Assembly (NCBI GenBank): GCA_017475045.1
Contig: JAFVGH010000085.1
Location: 59,129 to 123,128 of the forward strand
From: Fibrobacter sp.
Lineage (GTDB): Bacteria; Fibrobacterota; Fibrobacteria; Fibrobacterales; Fibrobacteraceae
Direction of reading: 5' to 3'
DNA: 64,000 bases
Shown: positions 8,103 through 15,756 of the stretch, piece by piece
Layout of the letters: every line of letters starts with the position of its first letter
Position numbering within the stretch: the first letter of the stretch is position 1
The notes under the pieces: model-generated
The model's database searches: none
Told to the model about the DNA's origin: nothing
Seen by the model: the letters and a program-made list of their open reading frames with translations, nothing else
Translations under genes and position numbers: made by a program

Positions 8103-8124
8103 TGTCATTCCCGGCTTGACCGGG
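8103..8124. repeat. Family A palindromic repeat, truncated copy
   Basis: TGTCATTCCCGGCTTGACCGGG matches the left part of the copy at 15763-15791 and then diverges, losing the AATCTCC end. It lies in the gap between the SDR gene and leuB. Confidence 0.7.
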
Positions 8125-8204
8125 CGGACAGCACTTAACAACTCGTTGTTTAGTGCGCATGGCCACCTCGGTGGGAATCGCCTTTTAAGCTAAAGCGGCA
8201 ATCC

Positions 8205-8247
8205 GTGAGCCACAAGCGGCTCGTCTTAACGAGCCGTGGTGGCGAGA
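8205..8247 (-). repeat. Nested hairpin repeat (family C), minus orientation
   Basis: CGGCTCG (8217-8223) and CGAGCCG (8230-8236) enclose TCTTAA. GCCAC (8209-8213) and GTGGC (8239-8243) form an outer stem. Read on the minus strand it starts GCTCTCG and ends GGCTCACGG, the same frame as the copies downstream of trpS and the DUF3078 gene, but with different stem sequence. It lies just beyond the leuB stop. Confidence 0.7.
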
Positions 8248-8278
8248 GCTTAGGCGTGCCGGAGATGCAGTTCCTGCA

Positions 8279-9412
<1,134 letters not shown>

Positions 9413-9429
9413 CTAGCACGTGCGGTCTT

Positions 9430-10332
9430 TTATTTTCCGCTCATTTCCCGCGGGTGATAGGCGCGGTGTTCCTGCTTGATGAATTCTTTATCAATATGCG
9501 TGTAAATTTGCGTGGTGCTGATGTCGGCATGACCCAGCAGTTCTTGCAAAACGCGCAGGTCCATGCCTGCCTCCAGGCAGTGGGTGGCAAAACTGTGGCG
9601 GAAGGTGTGGGGCGACACCTGCTTGGTCAGGTGGGCCGTGTGCTGCTGCACGATCTTCCAAGCCCCCATGCGGCTCATTGGCTTGCCTTTTGCGTTTAAT
9701 ATTATGTTGTCTGTAGTCGGATTTGTGCTTGGCCGACCGTGTTCTTCATCCTTGATCCACGCTTTCAGATTCTCTTTTGCCTTAGCGCCCAGGGGAATCA
9801 GGCGTTGCTTGTTGCCCTTGCCGATAGGTGTAAGCCATTCGTTTTCTAAATCCAGCTGTGAAAGTTTTATACCCAGTGCTTCCGAAATGCGGAGCCCCGC
9901 ACTGTACATTAGTTCGAACAGGGCTGTGTCCCTAAGGGGGTTCTTGCCGTTGGCGGCGCTCTCAAAGACGCTGTCCACTTCTTCACGGGTCAGGTATTCC
10001 GGCAGGTAGTGTCCAAGTCTTGGGGTGGCCAGCATGGATTCCGTGCTGAAGTTGTACTCGCCCTGGCTCTGCATGTACTTGAGAAACCCACGCAGGCTGG
10101 AAAAGTGCCTCGCCACCGATGTGGGGGAGTAATCCGCCTGTCCTGCGGTGAACGTCAAAAATTCATCCAGCTTTTGGGGAGTCAATCCTTTCAGGTCGAT
10201 CTTGTTGTCGTCGAGCCAGTTCATAAAATGCCTCAAATCTTCCTGGTAACTCTGGATAGTCTTGGAGGAAAGGTTCCGTTCTACACCCAAGAAGGCCAGG
10301 TAGGCGTCCATGCGGTTTGAATTGAGGCTCAT
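9430..10332 (-). CDS. xerD: Xer-type tyrosine recombinase
   Basis: A 300-residue site-specific recombinase that resolves chromosome dimers at dif with FtsK. The N-terminal SAM-like core-binding domain spans about 1-105. The C-terminal catalytic domain has Arg in AGLRISEALG, Lys in GKGNKQRLIPLG, HTFRHSFATH and LLGHADISTTQIYTH, giving the complete R-K-H-R-H-Y set. XerC and XerD cannot be separated firmly from sequence alone; XerD is the better guess from length and spacing. It is a housekeeping copy, with no att sites or phage genes nearby. Confidence 0.88.
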   Translation of the reverse strand: MSLNSNRMDAYLAFLGVERNLSSKTIQSYQEDLRHFMNWLDDNKIDLKGLTPQKLDEFLTFTAGQADYSPTSVARHFSSLRGFLKYMQSQGEYNFSTESMLATPRLGHYLPEYLTREEVDSVFESAANGKNPLRDTALFELMYSAGLRISEALGIKLSQLDLENEWLTPIGKGNKQRLIPLGAKAKENLKAWIKDEEHGRPSTNPTTDNIILNAKGKPMSRMGAWKIVQQHTAHLTKQVSPHTFRHSFATHCLEAGMDLRVLQELLGHADISTTQIYTHIDKEFIKQEHRAYHPREMSGK

Positions 10333-10368
10333 GTGGTGGAATTTAGCATTTTTTTCTCAAAAATCCCC

Positions 10369-10397
10369 TTGACAGAGGCCATGTGCTTTTCTATAAT
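10369..10397 (+). promoter_or_regulatory. Consensus sigma-70 promoter of tRNA-Lys
   Basis: Perfect TTGACA (10369-10374) and TATAAT (10392-10397) hexamers are separated by 17 nt. The tRNA begins 22 nt after the -10 box. This is the best-matching promoter in the window, as expected for a stable RNA gene. Confidence 0.9.
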
Positions 10398-10418
10398 TGA
10401 CCCCGTCCAAGCGACAAT

Positions 10419-10491
<73 letters not shown>

Positions 10492-10493
10492 CT

Positions 10494-10529
10494 AAATGCC
10501 GAAATCCGTAAGATTTCGGCATTTTTTTT
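10494..10529 (+). terminator. Intrinsic terminator of tRNA-Lys
   Basis: AAATGCCGAAATC (10494-10506) pairs with GATTTCGGCATTT (10512-10524) across a CGTAA loop and runs into eight T residues. Three nt after the tRNA, it ends the single-tRNA transcript. Confidence 0.93.
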
Positions 10530-10637
10530 GTCTTTTTTAGATGTTTAGTGTGCGAAAAATCGCATTTTTACGGGAATTATCCTTGGGGTGTGGTCTGCCC
10601 CCTCTTTTTTATGTATCTTTTTTCTCAATAGACATCT

Positions 10638-10656
10638 TTGCCACCGTCGGTGGCAA
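10638..10656 (+). other. Hairpin in the leader of the nucleotidyltransferase gene
   Basis: TTGCCACC and GGTGGCAA form an 8-bp stem around GTC, followed by GGCTTTTTG. It lies 24 nt upstream of the ATG at 10681. It could be a weak terminator or attenuator within the 5' leader or an mRNA-stabilising hairpin. The rest of 10530-10637 is AT-rich promoter-like DNA without a recognisable gene. Confidence 0.45.
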
Positions 10657-10680
10657 GGCTTTTTGTGTCAAGGATTTTTT

Positions 10681-11604
10681 ATGAAGATTGTATTGCCGGT
10701 TGCAGGAAGCGGTGTAAGGCTCCGTCCATATACGGAAGACCGCCCCAAGTGTCTGCTGCCCGTTGCTGGAAAGACCATTATCGACTGGATTGTTGAGGAT
10801 TCCCTGTCGCTTTTGCCCTCTGAGACGATTTTCATTACGGGCTATAAGGCAGAGCAGATGGATGCCTTCCTTAAGGACCGTGAGTGCTGGGGCAAGACCC
10901 GGACCGTCCGTCAGGAGAATCCCCAGGGGCTGGGCGAGGCCATATCCCTCGCGCTCCCTTATGTGGATGACGACGAGCCCATGCTTATTATCCTGGGCGA
11001 TACGCTTTTCGAAGCAGACCTGTCCATCTTGAAGAACGAGACCGAAAACGTGCTCTACACTTTCAAGGTGAAGGACCCGTCCCGCTTTGGCGTGGCGGTG
11101 ACCGACGGAACTGGCGCCATCCAGAAGCTGGTGGAAAAGCCCCAGGAGTTCGTCTCCGACGAGGCTATCGTGGGTATCTACTTCATTAAGGATGTGAAGG
11201 TCTTGAAGGAATCCCTGAAGTACCTGATGGACAACAATGTCCGTACCAAGGACGAGTTCCAGCTGACCGATGCCCTGGAGATGATGCTTCAGAAGGGCTG
11301 CAAGTTCCATACGGCTCCGGTAAAGAAGTGGCTGGACTGCGGCCTTATCGAGACCCTGCTTGCTACCAACGCCGAAGTCCTTTCCCGTAATGACAACTCG
11401 GGCGAGGCCTCTTTCCCCGGAACGACTATCGAAGGCCCCTGCCATATCGGCAAGGATGTTGTTATCGAGAACTGCAAGATTGGCCCCAACGTGGCCGTGG
11501 GCGATGGTTGTGTGCTGAAGAACTGCTCCATCAAGAACGCTATCTTGTGGGACCGTGTCCAGGTGAAGTACGGCTCCATCCAGGATACCATTTTACATAG
11601 GTAA
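10681..11604 (+). CDS. Sugar-1-phosphate nucleotidyltransferase with beta-helix tail
   Basis: The 307-residue protein has the RmlA/GlmU-type signature PVAGSGVRLRPYTEDRPKCL at its N-terminus, then GLGEAISLAL, LGDTLFEADL (metal-binding Asp) and VEKPQEF. After about residue 240 come imperfect hexapeptide repeats (PGTTIEGPCHIGKDVVIENC onward), a left-handed beta-helix. It should join a nucleoside triphosphate to a sugar-1-phosphate; base and sugar are not determined. Its convergent neighbour is glgB, but glgC enzymes differ in motif, so a glycogen role is only possible. The ATG is chosen at 10681 because the preceding in-frame extension is AT-rich leader. Confidence 0.85.
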   Translation: MKIVLPVAGSGVRLRPYTEDRPKCLLPVAGKTIIDWIVEDSLSLLPSETIFITGYKAEQMDAFLKDRECWGKTRTVRQENPQGLGEAISLALPYVDDDEPMLIILGDTLFEADLSILKNETENVLYTFKVKDPSRFGVAVTDGTGAIQKLVEKPQEFVSDEAIVGIYFIKDVKVLKESLKYLMDNNVRTKDEFQLTDALEMMLQKGCKFHTAPVKKWLDCGLIETLLATNAEVLSRNDNSGEASFPGTTIEGPCHIGKDVVIENCKIGPNVAVGDGCVLKNCSIKNAILWDRVQVKYGSIQDTILHR

Positions 11605-11635
11605 AAAGAACCGCCCCTTACGAACGAAGGGGTGG
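11602..11635 (-). terminator. Terminator-like hairpin after glgB
   Basis: CCCCTT (11614-11619) pairs with AAGGGG (11627-11632), with an outer CC/GG pair at 11611-11612 and 11634-11635. On the minus strand it is followed by TTCTTTTTAC, giving a plausible glgB terminator; on the plus strand no T run follows. Confidence 0.6.
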
Positions 11636-11652
11636 AGAGCAACGGTTACTTA

Positions 11653-13869
11653 TTATCGTTCCAGCTGGAAGAACACGGCGGCCAGCGGCGGAAGTTTGAT
11701 ATTCAGACTCCACTGGCGGTTCTGCCACGGGATGTCCTGTGTCCAGACTTCGCCCAGGTTACCCACGTTGGACCCGCCGAACATTTCGGCGTCGGTGTTG
11801 AAGATTTCTTTCCAGGCTCCGCGGGTGGGAGCGCCCAGGCGGTAGTCGTTGCGGACCACCGGCGTAAAGTTGAACACGCACAGGATCTGGTTGCCATGGT
11901 CGTCCTTGCGGACAAAGGAAACGATGGAATTGTCGGCGTCGTCACACCAGATCCATTCGAAACCGGTGTGATAGTGGTCGATTTCCCAGAAGGGGGCGTT
12001 TTCCTTGTAGATGTAGTTCAGGACCTTCACCATCTGCAAAAGCTTTCCATGACTGTCCCAGGTAATCAGGTGCCAGTCCAGGGACTGCTTCTCGTTCCAT
12101 TCACGGAACTGTCCGAACTCGTTGCCCATGAAGTTCAGCACCTTGCCCGGGTGGGCGTACTGGAAGGCGTAGGTGAGGCGGAGGTTCGCAAATTTCTGCC
12201 AGTTGTCGCCGGGCATCTTGCCCAGCATGGATCCCTTACCGTGGACCACCTCGTCGTGGCTGAACACCTGGATAAAGTTCTCGCTGTAGGCGTAGACCAT
12301 GCTGAAGGTGAGCTGGTTGTGGTGGTACTTGCGGTGGATGGGCTCGTGCTCGATGTAGCTCAAGAAGTCGTTCATCCAGCCCATGTTCCACTTGTAGTGG
12401 AAGCCAAGGCCACCCTGCTCCGGCGGACGGGTGATGCTGGGGAAGCTGGTGGATTCCTCGGCGATGAGAATAGCGTGGGGCGTAAGACGGCCCATGATGC
12501 TGTTCAGGTGCTTCAGGAACTCGATGGTGTCGTAGTTGATGTTGCCACCGTCCTTGTTGGGAACCCATTGGCCGGGGCCCTTGCCGTAGTCCAGGTAGAG
12601 CATAGAGGCCACGGCGTCTACGCGGAGACCGTCGCAGTGGAATTCCTTGAGCCAGTACATGGCGTTGGCGATAAGGAAGTTCTTGACCTCGTTACGGCCC
12701 AGGTTAAAGATGTAGGTGCCCCAGTGGGGGTGTTCGCCCTGGCGTGGGTCGGCATGCTCGTAGCAGGCGGTGCCGTCGAAGCGGCCAAGCGCATGGGCGT
12801 CTTTGGGGAAGTGGGCGGGAACCCAGTCCAGAATCACGCCGATTTCGTTCTGGTGGCACAGGTCCACAAAGTGGCGGAACTGGTCGGGAGTGCCGTAGCG
12901 GCTGGTGGGGGAGTAGTAGCCCGTCACCTGGTAGCCCCAAGATTCGTCCAAGGGGTGCTCGGCCAGCGGCAAGAATTCTACGTGGGTGTATCCCATTTCT
13001 TTCAGGTAGGGGATCAGCCTTTCAGAAAGCTCGTCCCAGTCCAAGAAGCGGTCGGGGTTCGCGGGGTCGCGCCTCCAGGAGCCGGCGTGGACTTCGTAGA
13101 TGTTCATGGGAGATCCGAAGACCTTGGTGGCCCAGTGGGTCTTCATGTAAAGCTCGTCGCCCCATTCGTAGCCGTCCAGGTGGGTGACGATGGAGGCGGT
13201 AGCGGGGCGCACCTCGGAAAGCTTGGCCAGCGGGTCCACCTTCACGTGGAGGTTGCCGTCGGCGCCGTGGATCTCGAAACGGTAGAGTTCGCCTTCGCCG
13301 ATGTTCGGAATGAAAATTTCCCAAATGCCGGAGCTGCCCAGCATGCGCATCTGGTGACGGCGGCCGTCCCAGCTGTTGAAGTTGCCTACCACGGAAACGG
13401 CGCGGGCGTTGGGGGCCCAGACGGCGAACTGCACGCCCTTGAAACCTTGGTGTTCCACCAGGTTTGCGCCCAGCTTGCGGTAGAGTTCGTAGTGGGTGCC
13501 GGTCGAAATCAGGTGCCGGTCGAATTCGGAGAGCACGGGCTGGAAGGCGTAGGGGTCGGTGAGGGTGTATTCGTTGCCGTCGGCCTGCTTGATAATCAGG
13601 TTGTAGAAGAAGGGCTCGAATTCCATGTCCAGGATGGCTTCGTAAAAGCCGGTGTCGCCCAGCTTGACGAAGTCGAATTCCACCTCGCCGTCGCAGGACT
13701 CGCCCCGCACAAAAGACGCCTGGGGCTGGTAGGTGCGGATGACCGTCTTGATGCCCTTGTCGGTTTCCAGCGGGTGGATGCCCAGCACCGAGAAGGGGTC
13801 ACTGCAGTAAAAGTCCCAAATCGGCAACATCTGGTCACGGGTTAGCGTGGTAAAGTCATTCCAATCCAT
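11653..13869 (-). CDS. glgB: 1,4-alpha-glucan branching enzyme
   Basis: GH13 branching enzyme (738 aa) that cuts alpha-1,4 chains and re-attaches them through alpha-1,6 links during glycogen synthesis. An N1 beta domain (about 18-115) and a CBM48 module (about 140-230, with FAVWAPNARAVSVVGNFNSW) precede the TIM barrel. Catalytic residues are visible: D418 in HCDGLRVDAV, E471 in LIAEES and the HDE at 538-540 in FSHDEVVHGKG. The C-terminal domain ends in PPLAAVFFQLER. Length equals the full two-domain N-terminal bacterial form. Fibrobacter is known for glycogen storage, so this fits. The divergent thioesterase gene begins 69 nt from its start. Confidence 0.96.
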   Translation of the reverse strand: MDWNDFTTLTRDQMLPIWDFYCSDPFSVLGIHPLETDKGIKTVIRTYQPQASFVRGESCDGEVEFDFVKLGDTGFYEAILDMEFEPFFYNLIIKQADGNEYTLTDPYAFQPVLSEFDRHLISTGTHYELYRKLGANLVEHQGFKGVQFAVWAPNARAVSVVGNFNSWDGRRHQMRMLGSSGIWEIFIPNIGEGELYRFEIHGADGNLHVKVDPLAKLSEVRPATASIVTHLDGYEWGDELYMKTHWATKVFGSPMNIYEVHAGSWRRDPANPDRFLDWDELSERLIPYLKEMGYTHVEFLPLAEHPLDESWGYQVTGYYSPTSRYGTPDQFRHFVDLCHQNEIGVILDWVPAHFPKDAHALGRFDGTACYEHADPRQGEHPHWGTYIFNLGRNEVKNFLIANAMYWLKEFHCDGLRVDAVASMLYLDYGKGPGQWVPNKDGGNINYDTIEFLKHLNSIMGRLTPHAILIAEESTSFPSITRPPEQGGLGFHYKWNMGWMNDFLSYIEHEPIHRKYHHNQLTFSMVYAYSENFIQVFSHDEVVHGKGSMLGKMPGDNWQKFANLRLTYAFQYAHPGKVLNFMGNEFGQFREWNEKQSLDWHLITWDSHGKLLQMVKVLNYIYKENAPFWEIDHYHTGFEWIWCDDADNSIVSFVRKDDHGNQILCVFNFTPVVRNDYRLGAPTRGAWKEIFNTDAEMFGGSNVGNLGEVWTQDIPWQNRQWSLNIKLPPLAAVFFQLER

Positions 13870-13938
13870 AAATACTCCTCTTGAACGTCATAAATATAAC
13901 ATTAAGAAATTATCTTTACACCCAAAAATGGAGGCTTT

Positions 13939-14373
13939 ATGGCTATTGCGATGGAAGAGACGGTGAATCCCATGCAGTTCACGCAGGTGTTCAAGGTGAC
14001 TCCCGAGATGATTGACGACAACCATCATTTCAACAACGTGTGGTCTGTGCAGTGGATCCAGGACATCGCTATTGCCCACTCCGAATCGGTAGGCGGTACC
14101 GCCCTGATGAAAAGCCTGGGCGCCGGCTGGATGATCCACGTGCAGCATGTGGAATACAAGAACCAGGCGTTTTTGGGCGACGAAATCAGGGGCACTACCT
14201 GGGTCGCCGCCTATGGCAAGGTGGCCACCATTCGAAAGTGCAAGTTCGAGCGGGTGTCCGACGGCAAGGTGATTTTCGAATCCGAGACCCAGTGGGTGCT
14301 GGTGGACCTGAACCGCGGCCGCCCTATGGCCATTTCCGACGAGATGAAAAAACTGTACGTGGAAGGGGCGTAG
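13939..14373 (+). CDS. Hotdog-fold acyl-CoA thioesterase
   Basis: A 144-residue protein of the 4-hydroxybenzoyl-CoA thioesterase/YbgC type. The active-site segment is MIDDNHHFNNVWSVQWIQD, matching the D-x-n-x-H-x-N-N motif at about residues 26-36. It should hydrolyse acyl-CoA or acyl-ACP thioesters in the cytoplasm; the acyl group is unknown. GGAGG sits 7 nt upstream of the ATG. It is followed by a 399-nt gene-free region filled with hairpins. Confidence 0.82.
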   Translation: MAIAMEETVNPMQFTQVFKVTPEMIDDNHHFNNVWSVQWIQDIAIAHSESVGGTALMKSLGAGWMIHVQHVEYKNQAFLGDEIRGTTWVAAYGKVATIRKCKFERVSDGKVIFESETQWVLVDLNRGRPMAISDEMKKLYVEGA

Positions 14374-14632
14374 GGGGAAGCCTCCCCCTCGGCAAAGCCT
14401 GTAGTCTTTGCCTACCCCCTCTCCTAGGGGCTCCGCCCCTAAAACCCCGTAAGGCGAATGCCGTGCCAATCGCACTTGTGCGAATAGGCATGGCTGAGCC
14501 GCGGGGGTTTCTGTAAAACCCCGTAAGGCGAGCGTAAAACCAATCGTGCTCGCACGAAATGGTTTTACCGAGCCGCAAGGGTTTCTGTAACACCCCACAC
14601 CCACCTGTCATGCCGGGCTTGTCCCGGCATCA
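14373..14632. repeat. Cluster of hairpin repeats, including two tandem family D copies
   Basis: The 399-nt gap before the TIGR02147 gene holds, in order, GGGGG/CCCCC (14373-14388), GGCAAAG/CTTTGCC (14391-14412), TAGGGG/CCCCTA (14425-14441), and two tandem copies of a longer element (14441-14514 and 14515-14590). These tandem copies share CCCCGTAAGGCGA and GAGCCGC...GGGTTTCTGTAA but have unrelated, self-complementary arms: GCCGTGCC/GGCATGGC and GTAAAACC/GGTTTTAC. Family A element TGTCATGCCGGG/CCCGGCATCACC closes the cluster (14606-14632). The remaining 14633-14772 is very AT-rich and probably contains the promoter of the next gene. Confidence 0.75.
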
Positions 14633-14772
14633 CCTTTTCTTTTGGGAATTCTTTAAATTGTATTGTCTGTTTTCTGAATTTTTGTTCAAAAAAAAGAAAT
14701 TTATAAAAAAAAACGGCATTTTTGTATTGTTAAATATTGCATTTCTTTAAAAAATAACATATATTCCCAGGT

Positions 14773-15756
14773 ATGCGGCCCATTACCGAATACCAGGACT
14801 ATCGCGCCTACATCGCTGACTATTACGCCTACAAGAAGCGTACTTCGGCCTTTACCTGGCGTGAATTTGCGAAACTTGCCGGCTTCGGTTCTCCCGTGTA
14901 CCTGAAACAGGTGGCTGAGGGCAAGTTCAACCTGAGTGAATCTGCCGTTGCCCGCGTGGCCGCCGCCATGAACTTGGTGGGCTACGAGGTGGATTACTTT
15001 GGCGCCATGGTCGCCTACGCCCACGCAAAGACCGAGTCCGCCCGTCACGAGAACTTCGCGAAAATGGTGGCCATCGCCGAAGAGAACAAGGTGGAGGTGG
15101 TGGGGGCGGAGTCATTCAAGTTTTTTGACTCCTACAAGAACGTGTTACTGCGGGAACTGGCACCCGCCATGCCCAACGCCCGCCCCATGGACATGGCCAA
15201 GGCCTGCAGGCCGGAACTCTCTGCCGTCGAAGTTTCCGACGCCCTCAAGTTCCTAGTGAAAAGCGGTTTATTGACGAGAGACAAGAACGGCAATTACAGG
15301 CAATGTTCCAAGTCTGTGAAGATGGATAATTCTACGGCGAAGTCCCTGGCCGCCACGGAACTCCAGCGCCAGATGGGTGAACTTGCCCTTGCCGCCCTGG
15401 ACTACCCGAAGGCGGAGCGGGACATGACGGGCCTTACTCTCGGAATGTCCGAGAAATGTTATGCCGAAGTGGTCAGGGAGCTTGCGGAATGCCGCCGCCG
15501 GATTGTAGCGTTGGTACAAAGCGACCCTGTGGTGAAAAAAGTTTATCGCCTGAACATGCAGCTATTCCCCATGGCGAGTATCGAGCCTTGTCATTGCGAA
15601 CCTCCCAAACCATCATGTAGAGAGCCTCGTAATCCACTTTGTCATTGCGAGCCTCGAAGAGGCAAAGCAATCTCCGACCAGAATTTCAAACATCATAAGC
15701 ATTTAAGCAAAAAACACCCTTCTCCCCAAAGGAGGAAAAATGAAATACACGAATAG
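14773..15756 (+). CDS. TIGR02147/DUF4423 family protein with repeat-derived C-terminus
   Basis: A Fibrobacter-expanded family of putative regulators. The N-terminus is typical: MRPITEYQDYRAYIADYYAY, then WREFAKLAGFGSPVYLKQVA (helix-turn-helix-like), then GLTLGMSEKCYAEVVRELAE before the usual end near VYRLNMQLFP. That natural end falls at about residue 265. The last 60 residues (327 total) are encoded by copies of an intergenic repeat (15589-15675) and look like read-through: PCHCEPPKP and LCHCEPRRGKAIS. The stop lies 17 nt inside the next gene, so the pair is co-transcribed and translationally coupled. Function is unknown; members usually sit beside TIGR02145 lipoproteins. Confidence 0.82.
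   Translation: MRPITEYQDYRAYIADYYAYKKRTSAFTWREFAKLAGFGSPVYLKQVAEGKFNLSESAVARVAAAMNLVGYEVDYFGAMVAYAHAKTESARHENFAKMVAIAEENKVEVVGAESFKFFDSYKNVLLRELAPAMPNARPMDMAKACRPELSAVEVSDALKFLVKSGLLTRDKNGNYRQCSKSVKMDNSTAKSLAATELQRQMGELALAALDYPKAERDMTGLTLGMSEKCYAEVVRELAECRRRIVALVQSDPVVKKVYRLNMQLFPMASIEPCHCEPPKPSCREPRNPLCHCEPRRGKAISDQNFKHHKHLSKKHPSPQRRKNEIHE
15589..15675. repeat. Family B repeat, truncated plus full copy, in coding sequence
   Basis: TGTCATTGCGA occurs at 15589-15599 and again at 15640-15650. The second copy is complete: TGTCATTGCGAGCCTC, a short centre with GAGGC, and GCAATCTCC ending at 15675. Its ends resemble family A (TGTCATT... and ...ATCTCC). A reversed fragment (GCTCGCAATGACA) is at 19471-19483. 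Both copies are translated as the tail of the TIGR02147 protein. Confidence 0.75.

Noticed and set aside
9430..10332. Integrase of a mobile element inserted at tRNA-Lys
   Set aside because: The recombinase has Xer length and motifs, faces away from the tRNA with leuB next to it, and no direct repeat of the tRNA 3' end was noticed nearby.
10638..10656. Riboswitch before the nucleotidyltransferase gene
   Set aside because: Only a single hairpin is present; no conserved aptamer pattern is recognisable, so it is listed as a plain hairpin.
11632..13845. A 737-codon open frame on the plus strand opposite glgB
   Set aside because: It mirrors glgB codon bias: the product is a Val/Gly/His-rich string without domains, while glgB on the other strand has complete catalytic motifs.
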